From Saccharina japonica (taxonomy: Eukaryota; Sar; Phaeophyceae; Laminariales; Laminariaceae): a stretch of DNA of 64,000 nt. Positions 22,668 through 33,300 of this stretch are shown in pieces. The translations under genes were made by a program, and so were the position numbers. The notes below the pieces were generated by a model. It had not been told where the DNA came from, searched no databases, and worked only from the letters and a program-made list of their open reading frames with translations. The stretch lies in assembly GCA_008828725.1 (NCBI GenBank), contig MEHQ01000445.1, positions 262,408 to 326,407 on the forward strand. The letters are read 5' to 3'. Numbering within the stretch: position 1 is the stretch's first letter; each line of letters begins with the position of its first letter.

Positions 22668-25580
22668 ATCTATTATATATAGTTCGTCTGATGCCCAAAA
22701 AACAATACTTTAATCAAGTGATCTTTGATGCCCACTTTATCATAGCAACTTAGAGTGAAGCAAATGCAAACAAACAAAAAAACTTTTTTTTTTGTCCCAC
22801 ACACGTTCAAAACGCACGCTTCTCCCTACGCCGGCATGCCCGGCACCGTCTTCTTACGTCGCAGGCTGGGATACTGTAGTACAACTCGTACGTGCGCCGT
22901 GCCTGTCGTCGTGGCCACAGCGATTCGCGGCTGCTCTGCGTACGGGTATTGCAGCAGTGCGGTTGCTACTTTTAACCTTTGCCGAGATTGTATCGTTCAT
23001 CCTCGTTCTGGTCGTACTCGTATCGTATGATACGTACGTGGCCTTCTGTCACCGTACGCGACGAAAGCACCACTGCTTTAGAAACGGACGGGGTCTCTGA
23101 AGGCTCCTAGATAACGCCCCCTCCTCCTACCTCTGCTCGTGTTCAAACCCGTCCCGAGTTCGCGAAGCTTGGTCATGTCGCATGGCCTACTTACCAGGTA
23201 CCACGGGTGGTCCTCGGGAAAACGAGCATATACGTATTCCACCCCATACCAGGTACCAGGTACGAGCAGGCACCAGAGATCACCAACAACCACCCTCAAG
23301 TCAAGCACCGCCACCATTACCACACCACCAGCTGAGTACCAGCACCAGCAGAAACGTGTCGCTGGTGGTGGTGGTGGTGGTGGCTGTGTTTGCTTGTTTT
23401 GGTTTCTAAAACAAATCTCGATCATTCTGCGATGGTAAGAAATAGACGATTGTTGTGAATGCGGCGCAATAAGGTGATACCAGGATACCAGGTATCATAC
23501 CAGGCTAGACGGTGCCACGGGACACCATAGCTCTTTAACGACACACCACGTTCAGAGCCATGCCCAGGTGACATGCTCACGTGACATCCTCGCGAGCCTG
23601 CATCATGCTGGAATCATGCTGTCTGTGCACGCACGTATATACGTATATAAATAACCCTAACTTAGTCTTGTTGCGTATGTCTTCAAATGTATGCGTATTT
23701 GTTTCCAATCTGTCTTGTCCGTTCACGGAACAGCAACGTACCGCCTTTCGGTTTTTCGTTTTGCGCAATCCTCTGTTGTGCGGTGCTGTGCGACTTCTTC
23801 TCTTGCATTTTATTTCATTGTACGTACATACAATGTGCCTGCTGTATAACGTACATACAATGTGCCTGCTGTATATACGTACGCAAAGTATGCAGTATTT
23901 GTGCCCTGTTACAGTTTTCACGAAAAAATCGGTATGCATGCATGCACGAGTCAAATGATCTCAATCATCAGCACAGCCACAGTCTCGAGGGATTATGCAA
24001 GGCCCTTTCGCTATGACGGCGAGATAACCGACAACAACAAACAACGTGCTCTCAGGAACAGCCAGCCCCCCCCCTGTTCCCCCCTAGCCACACCTATCTA
24101 TTATATATAGTTCGTCTGATGCCCAAAAAACAATACTTTAATCAAGTGATCTTTGATGCCCACTTTATCATAGCAACTTAGAGTTGAGCAAATGCAAACA
24201 AACAAAAAACTTTTTTTTTTTTTGTCCCACACACGTTCCAAACGCACGCTTATCCCTACGCCGGCGGCACCGTCTTCTTACTTCGCAGGCTGGGATACTG
24301 TAGTACAACTCGTACGTGCGCCGTGTCTGTCGTCGTGGCCACAGCGATTCGCGGCTGCTCTGCGTACGGTTATTGCAGCAGTGTGGTTGCTACTTTTAAC
24401 CTTTGCTGAGATTGTATCGTTCATCCTCGTTCTGGTCGTACTCGTATCGTATGATACGTACGTGGCCTTCTGTCACCGTACGCGACGAAAGCACCACTGC
24501 TTTGGAAACGGACGGGGTCTCTGAAGGCTCCTAGATAACGCCCCCTCCTCCTACCTCAGCTCGTGTTCAAAGCCGTCCCGAGTTCGCGAAGCTTGGTCAT
24601 GTCGCATGGCCTACTTACCAGGTACCACGGGTGGTCCTCGGGAAAACAAGCATACGTATTCCACCCCATACCAGGTACCAGGTACGAGCAGGTACCAGAG
24701 ATCACCAACAACCATCCTCAAGTCAAGCACCGCCACCATTACCACACCACCCATGCACCACCAGCTGAGCACCAGCACCAGCAGAAACGTGTCGCTGGTG
24801 GTGGTGGTGGTGGTGGCTCTGTTTGCTTGTTTTGGTTTCTAAAACAAATCTCGATCACTCTGCGATGGCAAGAAATTGTTGTTGTGAATGCGGCGCAATA
24901 AGGTGATACCAGGATACCAGGTATCATACCAGGCTAGACGGTGCTGCGAGACACCATATAGTAGTTCTTCAACGACACACCACGTGCAGAGCCTTGCCCA
25001 GGTGACATGCTCACGTGACATCCTCGCGAGCCTGCATCATGCTGCAACCATGCTGTCTGTGCACGCACGTATATACCAGGTACGTATATAAAAAACCCTA
25101 ACTTAGTCTTGTTGCGTATGTCTTCAAATGTATGCGTATATGTTTCCAATCTGTCTTGTCCGTTCACGGAACAGCAACGTACCGCCTTGCGGTTTTTCGT
25201 TTTGCGCAATCCTCTGCTGTGCGGTGCTGTGCGAATTTTTCTCTTGAATTTTATTTCATTGTACGTACGTACATACAATGTGCCTGCTCTATAACGTACA
25301 TATGATACAATGTGCCTGCTGTATAACGTACATATGATACAATGTGCCTGCTGTATATACGTACGCAGATTATGCAGTATTTGTGCCCTGTTATAGTTTT
25401 CACGAAAAACTCGGTATGCATGCATGCACGAGTCAAATGATCTCGATCATCACCTGACCAGCACAGCCAGTCTCGCGAGGGATTTTGCAAGGCCCTTTCG
25501 CAATGACCGCGAGACAACCGACAACAACAAACAACGTGCTCTCAGGAATAGCCAGCCCCCCCCCTGTCCCCCCTGGCCAC
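22668..25580 (+). repeat. Repeat D, two tandem units of about 1.43 kb
   Basis: Unit 1 is about 22668-24095 and unit 2 about 24096-25580. Each begins TATTATATATAGTTCGTCTG and contains a T-run, a TACCAGGTACCA-rich section, the (CCA)n and (GGT)n pair and an ATGATCTCGATCAT-type palindrome near the end. It finishes in a C-run before CCTGGCCACA or a variant. The two units are close in sequence. Open frames match between copies only where the DNA is nearly identical, so no coding call is made. Confidence 0.85.
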
Positions 25581-26604
25581 ATCTATTTCAAATACGTTTT
25601 CCATCAAACAACCCGCATTGATTCGGAGTCAACCCCCTTCGTTTCTATTTCCTTAACCATTTGTACTCCTATTAAGAATCTTCCACAGATAGATGCTCCG
25701 AGTATACTCGATACTCCGAGTATACTCGGACTCGATACTCCGAGTATACTCGGAGTATCGAGTATTTATCGTACTCCGAGTACTGAGAGTATTAGAGTAC
25801 TGGGGGCCTAAATACTCGGAGTACTTGGAGTATGAACAGTACTGAAGGCCCAAATACTCCGAGTACTGGGAGTATGAGCAGTACTTATACTCGACGAGTA
25901 TACAAACAGTACTCGGAGTAAAACATCTACGTAAATTACTCGGAGTACTCCGAGTATCGAGAGCATTGGACACCAAAATACTGCGAGTGCATAAAGTACC
26001 TGAAGTATTTTTTCTCGAAAATACTCTAATATTACTCCGAGGTAATGGGAGCATCTGTGAAATTGGAAATGCTATAAACGCCAGTCACATGCTCCCAGAA
26101 CCTGGGGGGAATGACGGCCGAGTCTTTCAAATGATGCAAAGGTGCTCCTAACGTACTTTACACTCCGAGTATACTCCGAGTATCGAGTACATTTCGTACT
26201 CCGAGTACTTGGAGTATTAGAGTACTGGCGGCCTGAATACTCGGCGTACTTGGAGTATGAGCAGTACTGAAGCCCCAAATACTCGGAGTACACGGAAGGA
26301 GTATGCGCAGTATCGGACCCCGAAATACTCGGAGTACAAGCATTATCGAGAGTGTTCATACCCAAAATACTCCGAGTACGAGCAGAGTATCCCGGAGATT
26401 GAACCCCGAAATACTCCGAGTACACGAAGTACCTGAAGTATGCTTTCTCCAATACTCCTTACTTTACTTCAAGGTACTCGGAGCATCTGTGGAATCTTCG
26501 TCGTCAATTTGTTTCCAATTTAATTCCTAGTATTTTTTATTTGAGCCTCTATCGTCTACCGCCGTGGGGGCGGGAGGGCCTCTTATTCCCTAGTATATTA
26601 TAAA
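25581..26604 (+). repeat. Repeat G, copy interrupted by transposon T
   Basis: G sequence runs from the CAACCCGCATTGATTCGGAG block to the GC-rich hairpin at 26556-26580 and CTTATTCCCTAGTAT. Without inserts G is about 200 bp (compare 29213-29397). Element T1 is inserted at AATCTT. Confidence 0.85.
25683..26492. mobile_element. Hairpin-array transposon T, copy 1 (810 bp)
   Basis: Ends are inverted repeats of CCACAGATGCTCCGAG (the left one has an extra AGAT). A 6-bp duplication AATCTT lies at 25677-25682 and 26493-26498, and uninterrupted G copies have a single related site (AAGAACCTTCG at 29276). The body is almost entirely TACTCGGAGTA-type palindromes at intervals of about 15-40 bp, in two halves separated by a non-palindromic spacer (about 26060-26150). 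Each half ends in a GGAGCATCTGTG word. There is no transposase. Confidence 0.85.
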
Positions 26605-27466
26605 GGGCATTTGACAAAAAGGGGGACACCCCTCATATATCGTAACAAAAGGGGGGACACCACCAAGCACCGGCGGCGGGGTTATCGTTAAAGAGGCGGT
26701 CGTGAACACCAATTCAACGGCCCAGCGCATTGACGGTATACTCATAGTCATATATTAACCATCATTCTGACTGAACAGCTCAACAGCTCATTTCCTGGTA
26801 CAATAAGAATCTCCTCTCCTTTACGCCATGGTACGTACCTGATATACGCGGATACGTATACGGCGGTACCGGCACGACTACATATATACGTACAGCAGCC
26901 AGCAGTAGTACCAGAGGAGTACTACTATCATTTGTTACGTATATATTTACGTATACTCGTTTATATATATGTAGGTGATTTTTGAGGACAACAGGGCACA
27001 GGGTGCCAACCAATGTATGCTGATCTGCTGGCCACGTTTGCCTACGTGTGGGCCGTTGGTCTTTTCGACGTTAGACGTCGAACATGGAGTGGTCACTTAC
27101 CCTAGGTCTTTTTTATACAGAAAGGGGGATACCTCTCTGCATGTTTACAAAAAGGGGGACGTTACGAAAACAGGGGGACATTCCCAAACTAAGTAGATGA
27201 AAAGGGGGATACCCTCGCGTAGGCATAACAAAACGGGGGATATGCTCACATCCCCCTTTTCATCGCTCTCGTTCACCCGTTCAACATATGGAAAAAAAAC
27301 AAAAAACGCTGGGGATGGTAGGGAGGTACCATGTGAGTGTGGCAAACGCATCAGATTTCAATTTCGAGTCGATTTGACAGAGTGCATGGGCTTACCCGGC
27401 GGCGAAAACCGCTGTCCCCCTTTTTGTAACGATACAGGGGGGTGTACCCCTTTTTGTTAAATCCCC
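26605..27466. mobile_element. Mutator-like TIR element, non-autonomous (862 bp)
   Basis: Inverted termini of about 55-60 bp: GGGCATTTGACAAAAAGGGG on the left against GGGGATTTAACAAAAAGGGG on the right, continuing with a shared TATCGT.ACAAAA block. Flanking direct repeats are TATTATAAA (26596-26604) and TATGATAAA (27467-27475), 9 bp with one mismatch, the size made by Mutator-type transposases. AAAAGGGGGA words recur inside at 27120-27240. No coding region for a transposase. Confidence 0.8.
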
Positions 27467-27562
27467 TATGATAAATATGTTTTCCATCGAACAACCCGCA
27501 TTGATTCGGAGTCAATCCCCTTCGTTTTTATTTCCTTAACCATTTGTACTACTAAGAATCTT

Positions 27563-29085
27563 CCACAGATGCTCCGAGTATACTCGATACTCGGAGTATA
27601 CTCGGAGTACCGAGTATTTTTCGTACTCCGAGTACTGAGAGTATTAGAGTACTGGTGGCCTAAATACTCGGAGTACTTGGAGTATGAACAGTACTGAAGG
27701 CCCAAATACTCCGAGTACTGGGAGTATGAGCAGTACTTATACTCGAGTACAAGCAGTACTCGGAGTAAAAACATCTAAATTACTCAGAGTACTCCGAGTA
27801 TCGAGAGTATTGGACACCGAAATACCTCGAGTGCACAAAGTACCTGAAGTATTTTTTCTCGAAAATACTCTAATATTACTCCGAGGTAATGGGAGCATCT
27901 GTGAATTTTGAAATGCTATAAACACCAGTCACATGCTCCCAGAACCTGGGGGGAATGACGGCCGAGTCTTTCAAATGATGCAAAGATGAAAGATGCTCCT
28001 AACGTACTTCACACTCCGAGTATACTCCGAGTATCGAGTACATTTCGTACTCCGAGCACTTACGAGCTGGGCCAGCCAAGACTCTGCTAGAACAGTCAAT
28101 CAGCTATGCCCCGCTCAATAATGCGTGTTTTGACGTGATTTTTTGACACGGTGTTCCTTAAGTATTAATCAACCTTTTCGATGTCATCCCTTTTTGTTTT
28201 TGTTTTTTTTTCGGGATATATGACCGATCCAACGATCCGTAAAAATGAAAAAGTGGTCATAACAGGTCCGAAAAAACAAAGAAAAAAAAGGGATGACACG
28301 GAGTACATTCGCATGTGTGTTTCAAATACGTGGTAAAAAAATCAGTTCGAAAAGCGAAAAATTGAGCGGGGCATCGCAGTAAAACTGCCGTTTTCGTAAT
28401 TACTTGTTTTCAGTATAGAATCATGTTTTTGTTATATCTCTTGATGGGTGATGAATTCGGCAATGCAACTTGCATCGATCGTCTCCTTGTGTCTCAAGCA
28501 TTGTCTACACCAAATTTCAGCTTGATCGGGAATGACGATTTTTTTAGCTGTCATGTGAAATTAACGTCGAAATTTGGTAAAAACTCAGATTTTTTGGTAC
28601 TTTTGGGTTTTCGCGGATATCTCGGCGAAATCGAGTCGGTTTTTTTAAAAGTCAAGAAAAGTCCATACACTATTTGTTTTTGCATCTCCAATAGTATGTC
28701 AGAATCATCTCTGCCAAATTTCTAAGTCTAACTCGCAAAATTGGCGGCGCTATAAGCTCACAACAGAAAATCCGTTTTATGGCTGGCCCAGCTCGTAGAG
28801 TATTAGAGTACTGGCGGCCTGAATACTCGGAGTACTTGGAGTATGAGCAGTACTGGAGCCCCAAATACTCTGAGTACACGGAAGGGGTATGCGCAGTATT
28901 GGACCCCGAAATACTCGGAGTACAAGCAGTATCGAGAGTGTTCATACCCGAAATACTCCGAGTACGAGCAGGATCCCGGAGTATCGAACCCCGAAATACT
29001 CCGAATACACGAAGTACCTGAAGTATGTTTTCTCCAATATTCCTTACTTGTTACTTTTACTTCAAGGTACTCGGAGCATCTGTGG
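27563..29085. mobile_element. Hairpin-array transposon T, copy 2 (split by C)
   Basis: Termini CCACAGATGCTCCGAG and inverted complement, with AATCTT at 27557-27562 and 29086-29091. Without the 733-bp C2 and one TA it is 788 bp. The order of palindromes matches T1, with the same central spacer near 27900-28000. Confidence 0.85.
28063..28795 (-). mobile_element. TIR transposon family C, copy 2 (inside T)
   Basis: 733 bp, inverted relative to copy 1, with CGAGCTGGGCCAGCCA ends and TA at 28061-28062 and 28796-28797. Taking out the element and one TA restores the T array (compare 26205-26225). A 100-codon open frame (28423-28725, plus strand) has partial counterparts in the other copies, but the differences mostly change amino acids, so it is not called a gene. 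Confidence 0.9.
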
Positions 29086-29212
29086 AATCTTCGTCGTCAA
29101 TTTGTTTCCAATTTTATTCCTATTATTTGTTTTTAGCCTCTATCATCTCCTTTACTACTTGCTTCAATGGCCCTACCGCCGTGGGGGCGGGAGGGCCTCT
29201 TATTCCCTATAC

Positions 29213-29397
29213 ATATTCGGAGTCAATCGACATCGTTTCTATTTTCTTCACCATTTATTTGCACTCCTATTAAGAACCTTCGTCGTCAATTTGTTTCCTT
29301 ATTTTGTTTGACCCTCTATCATCTCCATTACTACTTGCTTCAATCTGGCCCTACCGTTGTGGGGGCGGGAGGGTCACTTATTCCCTAGTTTGTTATA
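29213..29397 (+). repeat. Repeat G, short uninterrupted copy
   Basis: Runs from CATATTCGGAGTCAATCG to the GC-rich hairpin (29347-29375) and CTTATTCCCTAGTTTG. It shows the empty T target site and stands directly against the DIRS element end. Confidence 0.85.
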
Positions 29398-29620
29398 TTC
29401 TCGGCTTAAGAATTGTGGAATTCATTTACGCAATAAAATGATGCCTAGAAGGCACCCACATGGTACAATAGGATAACCTGCTCCCAGAAAACTAAACACA
29501 GAAGAAAACACCCTTCGGGCTAACCCGCTACGTTTACGTTTCGGCCCCGTACCGCCGAGAAAAACGGAAATCCTGGCCACACTTTTCTCCATTGGGCAAG
29601 CCCGATTACCTCTGAAACTC
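29398..29620 (-). repeat. DIRS-like element, terminal region past the recombinase
   Basis: Also found detached at 15985-16190, which supports it as an element end. It begins at TCTCGGCTTAAGAATTGTGG next to repeat G. A matching inverted terminal repeat at the other side of the element was not identified. Confidence 0.65.
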
Positions 29621-30052
29621 ATCTTCTTACTCCTCTTCCCGCCTTACCTTGTTAGAGCTTCTGACACAAATTCTGCCCCCTTCCCTCCCGCTCTTACTCC
29701 CGCTCTTACGTGAACCATGAACGCCAGGTACTTCCATCTCCCCGCCCTTTGGATCTGAATGTCCGATGCACCTTGCGCCGCCAGCTGCGTGGTCCCACCA
29801 ATCCTACCTGAGTGTAAGGCGTACTGCGCCGAATCTCTACCCAAACTACTAACCATCCGCCTCAAGCCTTCGTCGCTACCGCGCGCGTGATAACCTTCCA
29901 CCCGCTTGCCGTGCGTGTCTGCATGAGCGGTGCTAACCCGCTCAACTCGGGGTAAAAGGTCCAGCAGGTCCATAATAATTTCCAGAGCCCCGTAACCACT
30001 TACACCCGCCTCGTCGCTTGATCCTTCGCTACCGTTACGCTCGTCCTGGTAA

Positions 30053-30152
30053 CGGTTGCCCCTAACCTCTTGTTGTATGACTTGGACGGTTGCCCCTAAC
30101 CTCTTGTATGACTTGGACGGTTGCCCCTAACCTCTTGTTGTATGACTTGGAC
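30053..30152 (-). repeat. Minisatellite in the recombinase, three units
   Basis: Three tandem units of 34, 31 and 34 bp, each containing GGTTGCCCCTAACCTCTTG. The array expands the recombinase frame just after the FRASKSYNKR segment and shifts it. Confidence 0.9.
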
Positions 30153-30548
30153 GCGCGGAACTTCACTTCTACTCTGTCCGCTGTGCGCCTGTCATCCCAC
30201 GTCAGTTGTGACGCTCCGGCAAAAATTTCCAAGTCCCTTCTCGTCAGACAGAAGTCCGGGTGTACCAGGCCATTACCAAAAACCCAAATTTCCGAGGCTC
30301 TGCACAATATATGAAACGACAAAGCGAGACCGCACCACACTACCCACCCTTCGATCTCTACACTGGCTACGCACCCCTCCCCTTGGTTAGCAGTTCCCAC
30401 GACAGAGGTTTCCTCACCTTGGGGCGTACCTCCGACTTTCCGTGTGCTCTGTCGATCCCTTTTCCTACTGCTGTCACTATGCAGTGTGAAGTGGGCAATT
30501 CCCAACCCTCAAACATTCTGTGGAAATACTTGATCGCGGCTAGACACC

Positions 30549-31305
30549 AGGGTGTAAAATAGGCGTCCGGCTCGTGGTGAAATCACCGCACCACGAGGTG
30601 GAGGCCGTGGTTCGGGCCCGCACCACATCGCAAGGCGATGTGCGGCTCCCCGCACGGGCCCCCGGAGGGCCACCGGAGTTTTTTTTTTACCATATATGCG
30701 TCAATATACTCAAAATGTGCGCCTAACCCGCTCGGTTTATCCTCTTGTATACGTGGTGCCGGCTGCCTTAGAATGTTATGCATTTTGCGAAGAAGCAAGG
30801 ACAAAATTACGGTCAAAAAGCATCAGACATATCGTCAACAGATGTGAGGTGCTTGAATAGGTGCCACATGCCACAATGTCCCTGGCCTGGTTTGCCTGCA
30901 AAGTCCTCCGGTAAAGGAAAACGGCAACAGTTTCGATTGAATTATCAAAGGAAGTAAAGTACTCTATGCCAAAAGAGGAAACAAGACCCAAACATAGCAT
31001 CTGAGACGAAATCAAGACAAGAAAACCCCCAAAATTTCTTTCGCCTGCGGCGAAAAACACGCCAAAACATTTTTCATCTGCGACGCAATAGGTCCAAAAA
31101 CAAATTCGCCTGCGGCGAAACAGACCCAAAATATGTTTTCGCCTACGGCGAAAAACGACCCGCACAATTTTTATCGCCTTCGGCGAAAAAGGTGCGGCAC
31201 AAGAAACGCGTGGTGTGGCAAGCCGCACCATGCCTTCGGCACGTGGTGAAAAAAACGGTGTTTGCGAGAAAAAGGTGCGGCAGCGCAACATTTCACCACC
31301 TATTT
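30549..31305. mobile_element. 757-bp insertion with hairpin array (10-bp target site)
   Basis: Flanked by GCTAGACACC (30539-30548) and GCTAGATACC (31306-31315). Removing the insert and one copy rejoins the recombinase frame exactly. Near the ends are inverted AAATAGG and TGGTGAAAT words and inverted GGTGCGGC/GCCGCACC pairs. Inside, at 31035-31190, a TTCGCCTGCGGCGAAA-type palindrome recurs four or five times every 30 to 35 bp. No transposase. A 9-10-bp target duplication suggests a Mutator-like enzyme, but the termini are not cleanly symmetric. Confidence 0.75.
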
Positions 31306-31680
31306 GCTAGATACCCTCGAACCGTCTGACTTTGGTTTTTGAAGCTGAAGCATCGCAACGCCATGAATTTCGTCAGCTCTTTAACTGCCGCATCGACTCC
31401 GTCCCTTTCCAACAGCCACGCCCCCTTTCCTTCTATTGCCCTGAGACGGACGGCACCACGTTTGCCATTGATTCCAGTACACCTTTTGCGGGCTTCTCCC
31501 CACCGAGGCCAGCGCTAGGGTCTCCACCAGTCTTTTCGCCTCGTCCTCATTCCTTCCCTCTCCAGCGTATGATCCTGCTCGGAGGGGTTTGAGAAGTGTT
31601 CATGATTCTGCAGTTCGTGTCATCACATCCCATACATCGTCATCCATGTACTCTGTGGGAAAGTTGGGCTGTAGAATTGT

Positions 31681-32210
31681 CTAAAACAAATCGCACCCGC
31701 TCTGACCTATACTTTGCTCTTTCAATTCTCCATGTACGAGGGTCTGCAGGTTGCGCGCGATCTGTTCTTTTGGCCATCTAGAAATGCCGTCAGCCACTAC
31801 ATTCTGCACCCCGGGAATATGTTTCGCGTCATGGGTCCAACCGCTTGTAATTTCCAGTCTACCAAGCAATCTCATGGCTAGGGCCGCGCGTCTGTTACGT
31901 GATCATCCACATCTGTTCATCCACGACACTGCCGTCACGTTATCCCCTCCCAACAGTACTGGATCTCCTGGCGTTTATGGCCTGTCTTGCAAAAGGACTT
32001 GTGTCACGTACGCTGTCATTACCATGCTACAGAGTTCGAGCAAGTTGATCGTTATTGCGTCCTCACCCTTTGTTACCACGTGTTTTCGCATAAGCTCGGA
32101 CAGATGGTGGTTCAGATCGTATCTCCGATACACCTGGAGCTCTGGGCAAAACCCCGCCTGCAGTAAAGCTTATTACGTCTGAGTAGTATCGTCGTGAGGG
32201 AGTTGTACGA
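31681..32210 (-). pseudogene. DIRS-like RNase H
   Basis: The minus-strand frame shows the RNase H fold of DIRS/Ngaro polymerases: Glu in TINLLELCSMVM, Asp in LLGGDNVTAVSW and the final HIPGVQNVVADGISRW box. It degrades the RNA strand during reverse transcription. Two in-frame stops, TAA at 31975-31977 and TGA at 31903-31905, lie between these motifs, so the gene is dead. It continues upstream from the RT and is followed by the recombinase. Confidence 0.85.
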
Positions 32211-33300
32211 GTGCATAAAAGGGTGCTCCAAGCGACTCACCAGTGTTGACCAATTTTTGGTCGATAGCCCACTTCCAGAAGGCAGTATCATTGTGGAACT
32301 CCCAGCCCAGTTTAAACTACTCTCCGCTTCCGTTTTTCGACTTAGCTATTTTGTGAAGATCGGCCAAACGAAAAGCTGCGAGCCAAAATATTTTCCGGCT
32401 TTGACTACAAACGTGAGGTTCCATAATTTTCCGGCCATGCTAAGAACGGCCTGCGCACCTGCATGCGTTTTGCTACTCGGCCACTCAAGTTCTAGGAGTA
32501 GTGTAATCGCTTCTATCCTTTCCTTAGTGACAGAGATTCGCGTGGTGTGGGTGTTGATGGTAAAACCGAGAGCTTCTACAGTTGAATTCCAATTCGTGCT
32601 CTTCTTCGGGGCGAGAATTGGAGTTTCATCTTTTTCACCTGGCCCAAATAATATTACGTTATCTGATGCGAGAGAAGCCGACGCTATGAGGGCTGTCTGA
32701 TCTGATGCATTGAGCTGCACGCTGGCCATAATGAAATCGTCTATGTACACGGACGTTAAAAACGGTTCGTTCGGCCCACCTCTTCGTGGGGCGTTAACTC
32801 TTACTCCGGTGGGAATCCGGGTTGGACTTCCGGTCTCCCACGGCTTAACGATTTTGACGTGTGACATCATGGCCTTTCCTTCTGCTAGGATAACGGCACT
32901 CTTTATCGCAGAGTTACACTGGGCGTGTTCGGCCGCTGCGGCCATGAGGCCCCAGTACCCTGGCTAGGCTGCCCAGCCAAAGGTGAGTCTGAAATCCGAT
33001 ACCAAAACATCGTCTACCACATAACAAAAGTTCTGTGTCTGGTGCGGTGCAAATCTAACATTCCTGAAAGCGTCAGTTACGTCTGTTTGCCTTTGCCAAG
33101 AGTACACGGCGGTTGGGGAACCTTATTCGAAGGTCTGTAAGGGCCTTTAGAAGTGCGGGGAGTGCGTCACCACATAGACATTTTGGTACCTCTTCGGTTT
33201 GTGTGTCTCTGTTCAATCCCCCCTTCTCCCCCTACACGTTCCGGCCTCAAACGAGTAGTTGTTAATGATTTTGACCTTGTGTGTGACAACCGCCCCCAGA
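32211..33300 (-). pseudogene. DIRS-like reverse transcriptase
   Basis: The catalytic YIDD box is in TSVYIDDFIMASV (about residues 67-70 of the 32945-32346 frame). Upstream are VTDAFRNVRFAP and RLTFGWAA, the palm segments before it; downstream is GFTINTHTTRISVTKERIE, the thumb region found in DIRS and Ngaro polymerases. The fingers begin in the preceding frame (33213-33959) at GLRVAPLGAVVTHKVKIINNYS. A frameshift lies between about 33213 and 33100 and a TAG at 32964-32966. Together with RNase H and the recombinase this identifies the element class. No protease and no integrase were seen, as expected for DIRS. Confidence 0.88.

Larger units (their letters stand above)
27467..29212 (+). repeat. 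Repeat G, second copy, with nested T and C elements
   Basis: G starts at TTTTCCATCGAACAACCCG and ends in the GC-rich hairpin at 29169-29197. T2 is inserted at AATCTT and is itself split by C2. Confidence 0.85.
29644..31650 (-). pseudogene. DIRS-like tyrosine recombinase, split by an insertion
   Basis: The minus-strand frames give a tyrosine recombinase, the enzyme DIRS retroelements use in place of an integrase. The N-terminal core-binding part (31316-31650; ALASVGRSPQKVYWNQWQTW) runs into the 10-bp target duplication of a 757-bp insert. The catalytic part resumes at 30548 (AAIKYFHRMFEGWELP) with the first arginine in FHILCRASEIW. The second box, HSGRIGGTTQLAAQG (His, Arg), and GRW are in the 29644-29973 frame. 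The nucleophile position reads FMVHVR, His (CAC) where a Tyr is expected. Frameshifts and a 34-bp minisatellite (30053-30152) break the frame further. The enzyme is inactive. It is preceded by RNase H and RT on the same strand, the usual DIRS order. Confidence 0.85.

Noticed and set aside
25683..26492. CRISPR array
   Set aside because: Repeats are short palindromes at irregular spacing with similar, not unique, intervening sequence, and the unit is bounded by transposon-type ends in a eukaryotic genome.
28423..28725. Conserved protein in transposon C
   Set aside because: The three copies differ mostly at amino-acid-changing positions and by frameshifts, so there is no sign of selection on a protein.
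25683..29085. Tyr/Ser-rich open frames (SEYLGLQYCSYSKYSEY-type) across the palindrome arrays
   Set aside because: They are translations of the TACTCGGAGTA repeats, occur on both strands and lack consistent starts or ends between copies.
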